Source of the DNA: G963676205 sp964342525
GTDB taxonomy: Bacteria > Campylobacterota > Campylobacteria > Campylobacterales > Arcobacteraceae
Reading direction: 5' to 3'
DNA length: 64,000 nt
Assembly (NCBI GenBank): GCA_964342525.1
Contig: CAYFGQ010000005.1
Span: forward strand, 27,028-91,027
The position numbers were made by a program, and so were the translations under genes. The notes under the pieces are model-generated. The model was not told the DNA's origin, made no database searches, and saw only the letters and a list, made by a program, of their open reading frames with translations. Below are positions 40,100-48,629 of the stretch, in pieces. The stretch's first letter is position 1. Every line of letters starts with the position of its first letter.

Positions 40100-41167
40100 T
40101 TAGTTTTTATCTATACAATTTAAATCGCTGTATGCTACCTCTAATCTTTTGATTAATGATTCTTGTCCAGCTCTTAACCACTTTCTTGGATCATAATATT
40201 TTTTATTTGGTTTATCTTCACCCTCTGGGTTTCCGATTTGCCCTTGTAGGTATCCTTTGTATTGTGCTTCATATGCTCTTACACCATCCCAGAATGCCCA
40301 CTGTGTATCTGTATCGATATTCATTTTAATAACACCATAATCGATAGCTTCTCTGATCTCTTCTAAACTTGATCCACTTCCACCATGGAATACAAAGTTA
40401 ACTGGTTTAGCTTCTGTACCGTGTTTTTCAGAGATAAATTTTTGAGAGTTATCTAAGATTTTTGGAGAAAGTACAACATTTCCTGGCTTATATACACCAT
40501 GTACATTTCCAAATGAAGCTGCTACTGTAAACATATCACTTACTTTGCTAAGCTCTTCATATGCATAGTTTACCTCTTCTGGTTGAGTATATAAAAGTGC
40601 ATTATCTACATCAGTATTATCTACACCATCCTCTTCACCACCTGTGATACCAAGCTCAATCTCGATCATCATATCCATCTTAGCCATTCTCTCTAAATAT
40701 TTAGCAGAGATTTCGATATTTTCTTCGATAGGCTCTTCACTAAGATCTAACATATGAGAAGAAAATAGTGGTTTACCAGTTGCTTTAAAGTTCTCTTCAC
40801 TTGCATCAAGTAAAGCATCAATCCATGGAAGTAATTTCTTAGCAGCGTGGTCAGTGTGTAAAATAACTGGAACCCCATAAGCCTCAGCCATAGCATGTAC
40901 ATGTCTAGCACCACTAATTGCACCTAGAACAGCAGCAGTACTACCATCTAAACCTTTTCCACCAAAATATTGTGCACCACCATTACTAAATTGAATAATA
41001 ATTGGAGAGTTAACCTTTTTTGCTGCTTCTAAAACAGAATTAACCGAATCAGTATTTACAACATTTACCGCTGGAATAGCAAACTTATTCTCTTTTGCAT
41101 AATCGAAAACTTTTTTAATATCCTCACCAGTAACAACACCAGGTTTAACAACTTCTAATAATCCCAT
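40100..41167 (-). CDS. fba: class II fructose-bisphosphate aldolase
   Basis: The 355-residue zinc enzyme of glycolysis and gluconeogenesis contains VILHTDHAAKKLLPWID (catalytic Asp and Zn-binding His), EIELGITGGEEDGVD, ASFGNVHGVYKPGNV and FHGGSGSSLEEI (Zn His and phosphate loop), and the INIDTDTQWA-type segment here as MNIDTDTQWAFWDG. It is 19 bases downstream of the peb4-like gene, as in Campylobacter jejuni. Confidence 0.95.
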   Translation of the reverse strand: MGLLEVVKPGVVTGEDIKKVFDYAKENKFAIPAVNVVNTDSVNSVLEAAKKVNSPIIIQFSNGGAQYFGGKGLDGSTAAVLGAISGARHVHAMAEAYGVPVILHTDHAAKKLLPWIDALLDASEENFKATGKPLFSSHMLDLSEEPIEENIEISAKYLERMAKMDMMIEIELGITGGEEDGVDNTDVDNALLYTQPEEVNYAYEELSKVSDMFTVAASFGNVHGVYKPGNVVLSPKILDNSQKFISEKHGTEAKPVNFVFHGGSGSSLEEIREAIDYGVIKMNIDTDTQWAFWDGVRAYEAQYKGYLQGQIGNPEGEDKPNKKYYDPRKWLRAGQESLIKRLEVAYSDLNCIDKN

Positions 41168-41186
41168 ATTTTCCTCTTCCTTTTAA

Positions 41187-42011
41187 TTATTTATATTCTA
41201 TTTTTGCATCTTTTTTTAGCTTGTCAGCTATCTTTTGAAGCTCTCCGCCAAATCTCTCTTGCATCATCATTTGTTTGATTTGAGCTTTTACAGAATCAAA
41301 AGAAACATCTTTAGCACCTTTTCTATCTTCAAGGTAAATCACGTGAAATCCAAATTGAGTTTTTACAGGCTTTGTTGTAAAACTTTTTGTTTTAAGTGCA
41401 GCTGCTGCTTGTGAAAATTCTGGAACCATTTGATTTAATGGGAACCAACCAAGATCACCACCACTTGCACCACTTGGACCTACAGATTTTGTTTTAGCTA
41501 GTTCAATAAACTTTGCTTCAACATCTTTTGCCGAACTAAGTGTATCAATCAATGATTTCGCTTCGGCTTCAGTTTTTACTAAAATATGTCTTGCTTTTAA
41601 CTCTTCAGTACTTGCAAATTTTGCTTTATTTTTTTCAAAGAACTCTTTTTGATCTTTGTCTGAGATTTTAATCTCATTTGAAAATTTTTGCATCCAGATT
41701 TGTAATGCTAAATCTTTTTTAAGATTATCTAGTGTCTCTTTGTATTTTGCATCTTTTTCAATTCCTGTAGATAAAGCGTGTTGTCTTAATAGTTTATTAT
41801 CAATTAATTGATTTATAACTCTATCTTGAGTAGCTTTTGGAAGATTGTCAAATTTGATATTTGGGTTTCTAAGAATTAGTGCGATATCTGTATCTGTGAT
41901 AGCATCACCATTTACTACAGCATAAGTTTTACCCTCAGCTAATAGTGATGAAGTTGTAATTGCAAGCGCTGCAAATACACCAACAACTCCTCTTTTTAAA
42001 TTAGTTTTCAT
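41187..42011 (-). CDS. PEB4-like periplasmic peptidyl-prolyl isomerase/chaperone
   Basis: The 274-residue protein has a signal peptide (MKTNLKRGVVGVFAALAITT, cut near LLAEG), a SurA-like N-terminal chaperone part (about 25-130) and a parvulin domain (about 135-240): ELKARHILVKTEAEAKSLI, GASGGDLGWFPLNQMVPEFS and TQFGFHVIYLEDR. It resembles C. jejuni PEB4 (Cj0596), which assists outer-membrane protein folding and adhesion. The ATG at 42009-42011 has AAGGAACTTA upstream; nine further codons upstream are open but do not fit a signal peptide. Confidence 0.9.
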   Translation of the reverse strand: MKTNLKRGVVGVFAALAITTSSLLAEGKTYAVVNGDAITDTDIALILRNPNIKFDNLPKATQDRVINQLIDNKLLRQHALSTGIEKDAKYKETLDNLKKDLALQIWMQKFSNEIKISDKDQKEFFEKNKAKFASTEELKARHILVKTEAEAKSLIDTLSSAKDVEAKFIELAKTKSVGPSGASGGDLGWFPLNQMVPEFSQAAAALKTKSFTTKPVKTQFGFHVIYLEDRKGAKDVSFDSVKAQIKQMMMQERFGGELQKIADKLKKDAKIEYK

Positions 42012-42188
42012 TAAGTTCCTTTTTTCATAACAACTCAAATTTTCTAGAGTTGCTTTTATATAAATTTGTAGATTTTACCATAAAATCCCTTTAATATAAT
42101 TCATCATCTTCTTAAGCACTAAACTAAGGTATTTTTACAAATTTCGAAATTTATCTTAAAAACTCTTTAATTTTTGAAAAATTTATGG

Positions 42189-42194
42189 TACAAT
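42189..42194 (+). promoter_or_regulatory. candidate -10 of the cosR-like gene
   Basis: TACAAT in GGTACAATTCGCG, about 57 bases before the ATG. Confidence 0.45.
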
Positions 42195-42250
42195 TCGCGA
42201 CTAATATTAAAATTAACTTAAGTTTAAGAAAATATGATAAAGGAAAATGA

Positions 42251-42934
42251 ATGAGAATTTTGATCATAGAAGATGAGATCACACTAAGCAAAACATTAGC
42301 AGAGGGATTAACGGATTGTGGTTACCAAGTTGATGTTGCTGAAAACTATAAAGACGCTGAGTACTTTATAGATATTAGAAACTATGATTTAGTACTTACT
42401 GACTGGATGCTTCCAGATGGTGATGGTATTGATCTAGCAACTATCGTAAAAAACAGAAGCAGCAGAACAGCTGTTGTTATCCTTTCAGCAAGAGATGACA
42501 AAGAAAGCGAAATCAAAGCACTTAAATCAGGTGCAGATGATTATATTAAAAAACCATTTGATTTTGATATCTTACTAGCTAGAATTGAAGCTAGATTAAG
42601 ATTTGGTGGAACAAATGTAATCGAGATCGATGATCTTACAATCAACCCTGATGAAGAAAAAATTCTTTATGAAGGTGAAGAGATTGAACTTAAAGGTAAG
42701 CCATTTGAAGTACTTACTCACCTTGCAAGACACAGAGATCAAATCGTATCTAAAGAGCAATTATTAGATGCTATCTGGGAAGAGCCAGAGCTAGTAACTC
42801 CAAACGTAATCGAAGTTGCTATTAACCAAATTAGACAAAAAATGGATAAACCATTAAATATCTCTACTATTGAGACTATTAGAAGAAGAGGTTATAGATT
42901 CTGTTACCCTGCACCAACTGCAGAAGAGGAATAA
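42251..42934 (+). CDS. cosR: OmpR-family response regulator, CosR/HsrA orthologue
   Basis: The 227-residue protein has a receiver (about 1-118) and winged-helix DNA-binding domain (about 125-222). The stretches YDLVLTDWMLPDGDG, ESEIKALKSGADDY, LELKGKPFEVLTHLARH-like sequence and WEEPELVTPNVIEVAINQIR match, from memory, Campylobacter CosR and Helicobacter HP1043 (HsrA), essential regulators of oxidative-stress and core genes. Here the canonical phospho-acceptor Asp51, acidic residues and Lys (IKKPF) are all present, so phosphorylation is possible. A histidine kinase follows after 68 bases, unlike the orphan arrangement described for those species. A terminator-like hairpin separates the two. 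Confidence 0.9.
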   Translation: MRILIIEDEITLSKTLAEGLTDCGYQVDVAENYKDAEYFIDIRNYDLVLTDWMLPDGDGIDLATIVKNRSSRTAVVILSARDDKESEIKALKSGADDYIKKPFDFDILLARIEARLRFGGTNVIEIDDLTINPDEEKILYEGEEIELKGKPFEVLTHLARHRDQIVSKEQLLDAIWEEPELVTPNVIEVAINQIRQKMDKPLNISTIETIRRRGYRFCYPAPTAEEE

Positions 42935-42945
42935 TCTAAAAATTT

Positions 42946-42990
42946 AAAAAGGGGTAAAGGGGTAAAATCCTCTTTGCCCCTTTTTCTTTT
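42946..42990 (+). terminator. terminator or attenuator between cosR and kinase
   Basis: AAAAAGGGG pairs with CCCCTTTTT, extended inward by AAAG/CTTT, then TCTTTT. It would limit but need not abolish read-through into the kinase gene 13 bases further on. Confidence 0.7.
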
Positions 42991-43002
42991 TAAGAGAAAT
43001 AT

Positions 43003-44289
43003 ATGCAAAAAAGTATCTTACGAACTTTTCACAGACAACTTATCGTTGCCACTACACTTTTTATTATTTTACTATCACTTATATTTTATGGATTTACAAA
43101 AGCTACAATATATGAAGAGCTTCAAGAGGAGCTTATCCAAGATGCTCAGCTTATCTATAGGATGTCAGTAACATCAACCATAAGTCCAAATGAATACAGA
43201 ATCATTGCAAATAAAGATGCAGAGGTGGATATAGTTACAGTAAAAGGGCTTGATCAGTTATCTTTTAGACAGTTTAATAAAGGTGATGAACACTATATAG
43301 AAATACTCTATCCCCTACACCCTGAGACAAGCCAATTTATTAAAATAGTAAAAAATACAAGTAGTGCAAATAAGATGTTAAATAAAATATTTAACAACCT
43401 ACTTCTTATAAGTGTTGGTGGATTTATTATGATCTTGATTTATACTTTGACCCTATCTCGTGCTTTGCTTCACCCTATTTTACAAATCACTAGAAACCTT
43501 TCAAAGATGAATGAAAACTTTTTGACACAAATAAATCCAAAGCTTTTACCTATAGAATTTCACCCTTTAGCACACTCTATAAATCAGCTAACTAATAAGA
43601 TTCAAAACCATATCACTTACCAAAAAGAGCTTTTTATAGGTGCAGCCCATGAGCTTAAAACTCCCCTAGCAGTTATAAAACTAAAAAGTGAAGTGACCCT
43701 TAGAAAAAAAAGGGAAGCTGAGAAATATGAAGAAACTATCAAGCTCACAATTGATTCTGTAAATGATATGAATCTTATGATTGGATCTATATTAGATATG
43801 GGTAGACATGAGGGTGCAAAATTTGAAGTACCACAACAAATGGATGTTTTAGAGTTTTTGGCTAACAAACAAAATGATTATGAAATGCTTGCAAAACAAA
43901 AAGGGATAGAGTTTGAAAAAGACTGTTCAGAGGATAAATTTATAACAAGCATACAACCAACCCTATTAATCCATATAGTACAAAACTTTATACAAAATGC
44001 TATAAAATTTACTGATAAAGGTAAAACTATCAAAATAAAATCTGTTGTAGAAAATGAAGTATTAAAAATGCAGATTATTGATGAGGGTTGTGGGATAGAT
44101 GAAGATATCGATCTATTTGCTCCATTTGCAAGAGTTGGAGATAAACCAGGGGCTGGACTTGGGCTATTTTTAGCTAAAAGTTCAGCTGATACAATTGGGG
44201 CAGATATCATGCTCAAAAATAGAACAGATGGCATACAAGGAACAGTAGCCTCTATAATACTTAGAAAAAACCCATCTTGTGATATATAA
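43003..44289 (+). CDS. sensor histidine kinase next to cosR
   Basis: The 428-residue kinase has TM1 (about 14-32), a periplasmic region of only about 95 residues (33-128), TM2 (about 130-150), a HAMP-like linker and the kinase core: GAAHELKTPLAVIKLK with the phospho-acceptor His, N-box LLIHIVQNFIQNAIKFT, G1 IDEGCGID and G2 KPGAGLGLFLAKS. This is the classical HisKA type, different from the HQW type kinases elsewhere in the window. Position makes it the likely partner of the CosR-like regulator. Confidence 0.9.
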   Translation: MQKSILRTFHRQLIVATTLFIILLSLIFYGFTKATIYEELQEELIQDAQLIYRMSVTSTISPNEYRIIANKDAEVDIVTVKGLDQLSFRQFNKGDEHYIEILYPLHPETSQFIKIVKNTSSANKMLNKIFNNLLLISVGGFIMILIYTLTLSRALLHPILQITRNLSKMNENFLTQINPKLLPIEFHPLAHSINQLTNKIQNHITYQKELFIGAAHELKTPLAVIKLKSEVTLRKKREAEKYEETIKLTIDSVNDMNLMIGSILDMGRHEGAKFEVPQQMDVLEFLANKQNDYEMLAKQKGIEFEKDCSEDKFITSIQPTLLIHIVQNFIQNAIKFTDKGKTIKIKSVVENEVLKMQIIDEGCGIDEDIDLFAPFARVGDKPGAGLGLFLAKSSADTIGADIMLKNRTDGIQGTVASIILRKNPSCDI

Positions 44290-44290
44290 T

Positions 44291-44315
44291 TAATCAAGCC
44301 TTAGTGGCTTGATTA
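44291..44315. terminator. bidirectional terminator
   Basis: TAATCAAGCC and its 10-bp perfect complement with TTAGT loop between convergent genes; it overlaps the stop codon of the CoA-binding gene. Confidence 0.7.
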
Positions 44316-44756
44316 TTCTATACCATGAATCTCTTTATGCTCAATCTTTGTACACATATTTTGAACCACTTGCATTCCAGCTTCTCTAGCTTTCTCAGCT
44401 GCTTCATTATTTACAAGTCCTAATTGAGTCCAAACATATTTTATTCCACCTCTAGCAATAGTTGCGTCCACAACCTTACCAATAACATCTGGCTTTCTAA
44501 AGATATCAACCATATCGATCTCTATATCACTTGGAATATCAGCTAATGACTTATAAACCTTCTCACCTAAAATAGTCTCTTCTTTAGGATATACAGGGAT
44601 TATTTTATAACCAGCATTTTGAAGATATACAGCTACTCTATTACTAGCTTTTTCAGGATTTGGAGAACATCCTATGATAGCTATAGTTTTTGTATCTTCT
44701 AACATCGCTTTTACTTCTTCTTTGTTTGAGTTTACACTTGGGAATTCACATTCCAT
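44313..44756 (-). CDS. CoA-binding domain protein (YccU family)
   Basis: The 147-residue protein is a single CoA-binding Rossmann domain: TIAIIGCSPNPEKASNRVA, GYKIIPVYPKEETILGEKVY, and DMVDIFRKPD with YVWTQLGLVNNEAAEKA. Members such as YccU bind CoA; a catalytic role is not established. It is monocistronic. Confidence 0.88.
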   Translation of the reverse strand: MECEFPSVNSNKEEVKAMLEDTKTIAIIGCSPNPEKASNRVAVYLQNAGYKIIPVYPKEETILGEKVYKSLADIPSDIEIDMVDIFRKPDVIGKVVDATIARGGIKYVWTQLGLVNNEAAEKAREAGMQVVQNMCTKIEHKEIHGIE

Positions 44757-45065
44757 TATTATTCCTTTTATTTTTTATATCTATTATGATACCTAAAAAA
44801 ATAAAAATTGAGTTTTAAAAATATAATTAAAACACTCAGATTTAAATTGATTTATCACTTTATAAATTTATAAAAATAATCTTTTTGATACTAAGAATCA
44901 TTAGACAAATAATGTAATATACTAAGAAATAACTTAATATTATTAAATAGTTAAAAAGTTTATAGTTTTCCTAAACTTTAGTAAAATAATTATTATTTTT
45001 ACGCTACAATAATCTCATATAACATACTAAAGTTACAAGTAAGTTACAAAAAAGTAAGGATAAAA
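44757..45065. other. promoter region of the large chemoreceptor
   Basis: No gene. A TACAAT -10 candidate for the chemoreceptor is at 45005-45010. Just before the ribosome binding site an 11-base unit, AAGTTACAAGT, is repeated in tandem with changes (45030-45051). The rest is AT-rich with nothing recognised. Confidence 0.45.
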
Positions 45066-47483
45066 ATGTCATTCTTTAAGAATTTAAAATTAAAGTCTAA
45101 ATTAGGCTTTGGATTTGGTTTAGTTTTACTTTTAATGGTAATCATATCTTCAGTTACCTACAAAAGTATTGTATCTATGATTCAAACTTCTCACTGGGTT
45201 GATCATACACATAAGGTTATAAGAGTTGGTGAAACTGTTTCAGCTTCTATGGTTGATATGGAAACTGGTCTTAGAGGATTTATGGTGACAGGGGATGAAA
45301 ACTATCTAGAACCATATTATAATGGAAACAAAACCTTTGCAAAAAAGATAAAAGAGGGTGCAAATTTAACAAGTGATAACCCTACTCAAGTAGCTAGATG
45401 GAATAATGTAAAACAATTAAAAGCTCAATGGATAGAAAACTGGGCAAAACCTGAGATCCAAAAAAGAAAAGAGATCGCTAAAGGTAGTGAATCTATGGCA
45501 AGATTTAAAAAGATATCTGCAAGAACTCTAGGAAAAGAGCTTTTTGATGGTATCAGAGCAAAACTTGCAGTCTTAGATGGAAAAATTAGAGCAAATAATC
45601 TAAAAGCAAAACATATACTTACAGCTACAACTCTTGCTTTAGTAAATATGGAAACAGGACAAAGAGGTTTCTTACTTAGTGGAAAAGAAGAATCTTTAGA
45701 GCCATATATAGGTGGTAAAAAAGATTTAGTAAAACACCTAAAAGAATTAAAAGCTGCTACAAAAGGGATAAATAAAGATATCGAAGCAGTGGAAAAAGCT
45801 GTAACAAATTGGCAAACAAGAGTTGCAGATGTGGAGATAAATGCTAGAAGAGACATGAATAAGTATAAATTAACTATTGATGATCTTATAGCAGATATGT
45901 CAAAAGGTACTGGTAAAAAATATATGGATACTATCAGAGTTAAAATAAATGAGATAGTAGCAGAAGAAGAAAAACTTATTGTAGTAAGAAACCAAAACCA
46001 AAAAGATACTGCATCATTTGCTGAGACATTTGCAATCATTGGTACTATAGTTGCGATTGTTATAGCCTTAATCATTGCTACAATCATCACAAGAACCATC
46101 CTTTCTATGATCAATGAACTTGAAGGTGGTCTATTAAACTTCTTTAAATACTTAGATAGAGAAATATCAGATGTAAAAGCAATCAATATTGATGCTACAG
46201 ATGAGATTGGAAATATGGCAAAAGTTGTAAATGCAAATATTGAAAAAGCAAAACAAGGGGTAGAAGAGGATAGAAGAGTTATAGATGGAACTATCTCAGT
46301 TCTTAGTGAATTTGAGCAAGGGGATTTATCAAAAAGGGTAAATATAAACACTTCAAACCCAGTACTAGCAGAACTTACAAAACTACTAAATCAAATGGGT
46401 GATAATTTAGAGCATAATATTGATGGTGTTCTTGATGTATTAGAAAAATACTCAAATAGTAACTTCCTAAGTAAAGCAAATACTCATGGAATAAAAGAGC
46501 ATGTACTTAAACTTGCAACAGGAGTTAATACTTTAGGTGATGCTATCACTCAAATATTAGTAGAAAATAAATCAAATGGTCTAACTCTACAATCAAGTGC
46601 AGATAACCTTTTAACAAACGTACAAACCCTAAGTACAGCATCAAATCAAGCGGCAGCATCTATTGAAGAAACAGCAGCAGCCCTAGAAGAGATGACATCA
46701 AATATCTCTAGCAACAATAACAACGTAGCACAAATGGCAAACCATGCCCAAGAGGTTACAAAATCTGTTGAAAATGGTCAAAAACTAGCAAACCAAACAA
46801 CATCAGCAATGGATGAGATAAACAACGAAGTAACAGCGATCAATGAAGCAATCACAGTAATTGATCAAATCGCTTTCCAAACAAATATCCTATCACTAAA
46901 TGCGGCAGTAGAAGCGGCAACAGCAGGTGAGGCAGGTAAAGGTTTTGCCGTAGTTGCAAGTGAGGTAAGAAACCTTGCAGCAAGATCAGCAGAAGCAGCA
47001 AATGAGATCAAAACACTAGTTGAAAATGCAACACAAAAAGCAAATGAAGGTAAAACTATCGCATATGATATGATCAACGGATATACAAATCTAAATGAAA
47101 GTATCTCAAATACAATTGATCTAATCCAAAATGTAGAATCAGCTTCAAAAGAGCAACAAACAGGAATAGAGCAAATAAATAGTGCAATAACAGAACTAGA
47201 TAAACAAACTCAACAAAATGCAAGTATCTCAAACAGTACAAAAGATATTGCAACACAAACACAATCTATTGCAAATACAGTTGTATCAAATGCAAATGAT
47301 AAAGAGTTTGAAGGTAAAAATACAGTTGAAGCAAAAAATATAAACATATCAGTACCTAATGAATCATTAGTACAAAATAAAAGACCACAAAGACCAAGTG
47401 TAACTCCAAAGAAAAAAGAGACAGTACAAGCGCCAAAAACAATCATATCAAATTCAAATGAAGATGAATGGGAGAGCTTCTAA
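45066..47483 (+). CDS. methyl-accepting chemotaxis protein with tandem CHASE3-like sensor
   Basis: An 805-residue chemoreceptor. TM1 (about 15-35); a periplasmic region with two CHASE3-like halves, marked by the parallel motifs METGLRGFMVTGDENYLEPY and METGQRGFLLSGKEESLEPY; TM2 (about 322-343); HAMP and a second linker; and a cytoplasmic signalling helix hairpin with tip IDQIAFQTNILSLNAAVEAA. The C-terminus is EDEWESF, close to the NWETF pentapeptide that tethers CheR/CheB in enterics. The ligand is unknown. Confidence 0.92.
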   Translation: MSFFKNLKLKSKLGFGFGLVLLLMVIISSVTYKSIVSMIQTSHWVDHTHKVIRVGETVSASMVDMETGLRGFMVTGDENYLEPYYNGNKTFAKKIKEGANLTSDNPTQVARWNNVKQLKAQWIENWAKPEIQKRKEIAKGSESMARFKKISARTLGKELFDGIRAKLAVLDGKIRANNLKAKHILTATTLALVNMETGQRGFLLSGKEESLEPYIGGKKDLVKHLKELKAATKGINKDIEAVEKAVTNWQTRVADVEINARRDMNKYKLTIDDLIADMSKGTGKKYMDTIRVKINEIVAEEEKLIVVRNQNQKDTASFAETFAIIGTIVAIVIALIIATIITRTILSMINELEGGLLNFFKYLDREISDVKAINIDATDEIGNMAKVVNANIEKAKQGVEEDRRVIDGTISVLSEFEQGDLSKRVNINTSNPVLAELTKLLNQMGDNLEHNIDGVLDVLEKYSNSNFLSKANTHGIKEHVLKLATGVNTLGDAITQILVENKSNGLTLQSSADNLLTNVQTLSTASNQAAASIEETAAALEEMTSNISSNNNNVAQMANHAQEVTKSVENGQKLANQTTSAMDEINNEVTAINEAITVIDQIAFQTNILSLNAAVEAATAGEAGKGFAVVASEVRNLAARSAEAANEIKTLVENATQKANEGKTIAYDMINGYTNLNESISNTIDLIQNVESASKEQQTGIEQINSAITELDKQTQQNASISNSTKDIATQTQSIANTVVSNANDKEFEGKNTVEAKNINISVPNESLVQNKRPQRPSVTPKKKETVQAPKTIISNSNEDEWESF

Positions 47484-47511
47484 AACAAAGAGTAGAAATC
47501 TACTCTTTGTT
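47484..47511 (+). terminator. terminator of the chemoreceptor gene
   Basis: A 13-bp perfect inverted repeat (AACAAAGAGTAGA and complement) with minimal loop directly after the stop. Confidence 0.7.
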
Positions 47512-47545
47512 AACTTCTAAATAATTAAAATGTTAAAATATCTCT

Positions 47546-48349
47546 ATGAAAGAGATTATTTTAGAAAATGAAGCAAATATCAGAGTTTTTATATTTATCT
47601 TCACTATTATACTTATTGCTTTTTTTGAATACGAATATCCCCAAAGAGATCTTTTATTATCTAAATCTAAAAGATGGCTAAATAATCTAAGCCTAGTATT
47701 TCTAAACTCCCTTTTAATAAAACTAATCTTTCCACTAGCAGCTTTTGGAGTAGCTATTTATATGGAGAATAAAAACTTTGGATTACTCCATCTATTTGAG
47801 TTTTCATATTTTTATAAAGTATTGATATCTATCATCTTACTTGATCTTTTAATATACTGGCAACATAGACTTTTTCATGAGATTGATTTCTTTTGGAGAT
47901 TTCACAAAGTACACCACAGTGATATGGACTTTGATCTAAGCACTGGAGTAAGATTTCATCCTATTGAGATAATCTTCTCTATGGCTATTAAAATAGCTTT
48001 TATAAGCATTTTAGGAGCACCTGCTTTAGCTGTACTTATCTTTGAGATACTACTAAACTCCTTTGCCATATTTAATCACTCAAATATCAAACTTCCACAA
48101 AAGATAGATAAAGTCCTAAGATACTTTATAGTAACACCAGATTTCCATAGAATCCACCACTCTGTACACAATTTTGAGTTAAATAGTAACTATGGTTTTT
48201 CTTTATCAATCTGGGACAGAGTTTTTAGATCATATACATTAAAACCTAAAGATGGATATATTGATATGAAAATAGGATTAAATGAGTATAGGGATCAAAA
48301 AGAGATTGTTTTTATTTATGATTTGATTAAGATGCCTTTTATAAAATAA
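47546..48349 (+). CDS. fatty-acid hydroxylase/sterol desaturase family protein
   Basis: The 267-residue membrane protein has four hydrophobic helices and the histidine clusters of the di-iron superfamily: HRLFHEI (HxxxH), HKVHHSD (HxxHH) and HRIHHSV (HxxHH), spaced as in family members. It probably hydroxylates or desaturates a lipid; the substrate is unknown. The convergent flhB-like gene ends one base after its stop. Confidence 0.88.
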   Translation: MKEIILENEANIRVFIFIFTIILIAFFEYEYPQRDLLLSKSKRWLNNLSLVFLNSLLIKLIFPLAAFGVAIYMENKNFGLLHLFEFSYFYKVLISIILLDLLIYWQHRLFHEIDFFWRFHKVHHSDMDFDLSTGVRFHPIEIIFSMAIKIAFISILGAPALAVLIFEILLNSFAIFNHSNIKLPQKIDKVLRYFIVTPDFHRIHHSVHNFELNSNYGFSLSIWDRVFRSYTLKPKDGYIDMKIGLNEYRDQKEIVFIYDLIKMPFIK

Positions 48350-48628
48350 CTACTCTTTTTTTATTTTACTTGCATCATACAAAAAAGCAAATACTTCAGC
48401 CACTGCTTTATACATATTTCCTGGGATTTGTTTATCAACTTCTACTTTTGATAATAGCTCAATTAGATCTGCATCTTCTACTATTGGAATATCATGTTCA
48501 TTTGCTACTTGTATAATATTATTTGCAACATGACCACTTCCTTTTGCTTTTACTTTTGGGGCATCATCTATGGCTCTATCATATTTTAGGGCTGCTGCTT
48601 TTTTATCTAAGGGATTATTATCTTTCAC
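48350..48628 (-). CDS. FlhB C-terminal domain-like protein
   Basis: The 92-residue protein corresponds to the cytoplasmic export-gate domain of FlhB/YscU without the membrane part: AAALKYDRAIDDAPKVKAKG, HDIPIVEDADLIELLSK and IPGNMYKAVAEVFAFLY. The autocleavage NPTH of full FlhB is not present (the region reads KAKGSGHVANN). It starts one base after the FliK-like gene stop. FlhB and FliK work together in the substrate-specificity switch of flagellar export, so the pairing suggests a specialised or accessory switch. Confidence 0.85.
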   Translation of the reverse strand: MKDNNPLDKKAAALKYDRAIDDAPKVKAKGSGHVANNIIQVANEHDIPIVEDADLIELLSKVEVDKQIPGNMYKAVAEVFAFLYDASKIKKE

Positions 48629-48629
48629 T

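Noticed and set aside
45425..46351. 308-codon minus-strand frame inside the chemoreceptor gene
   Set aside because: Shadow of a well-supported receptor on the other strand; Phe/Ser/Ile-rich composition and no family.
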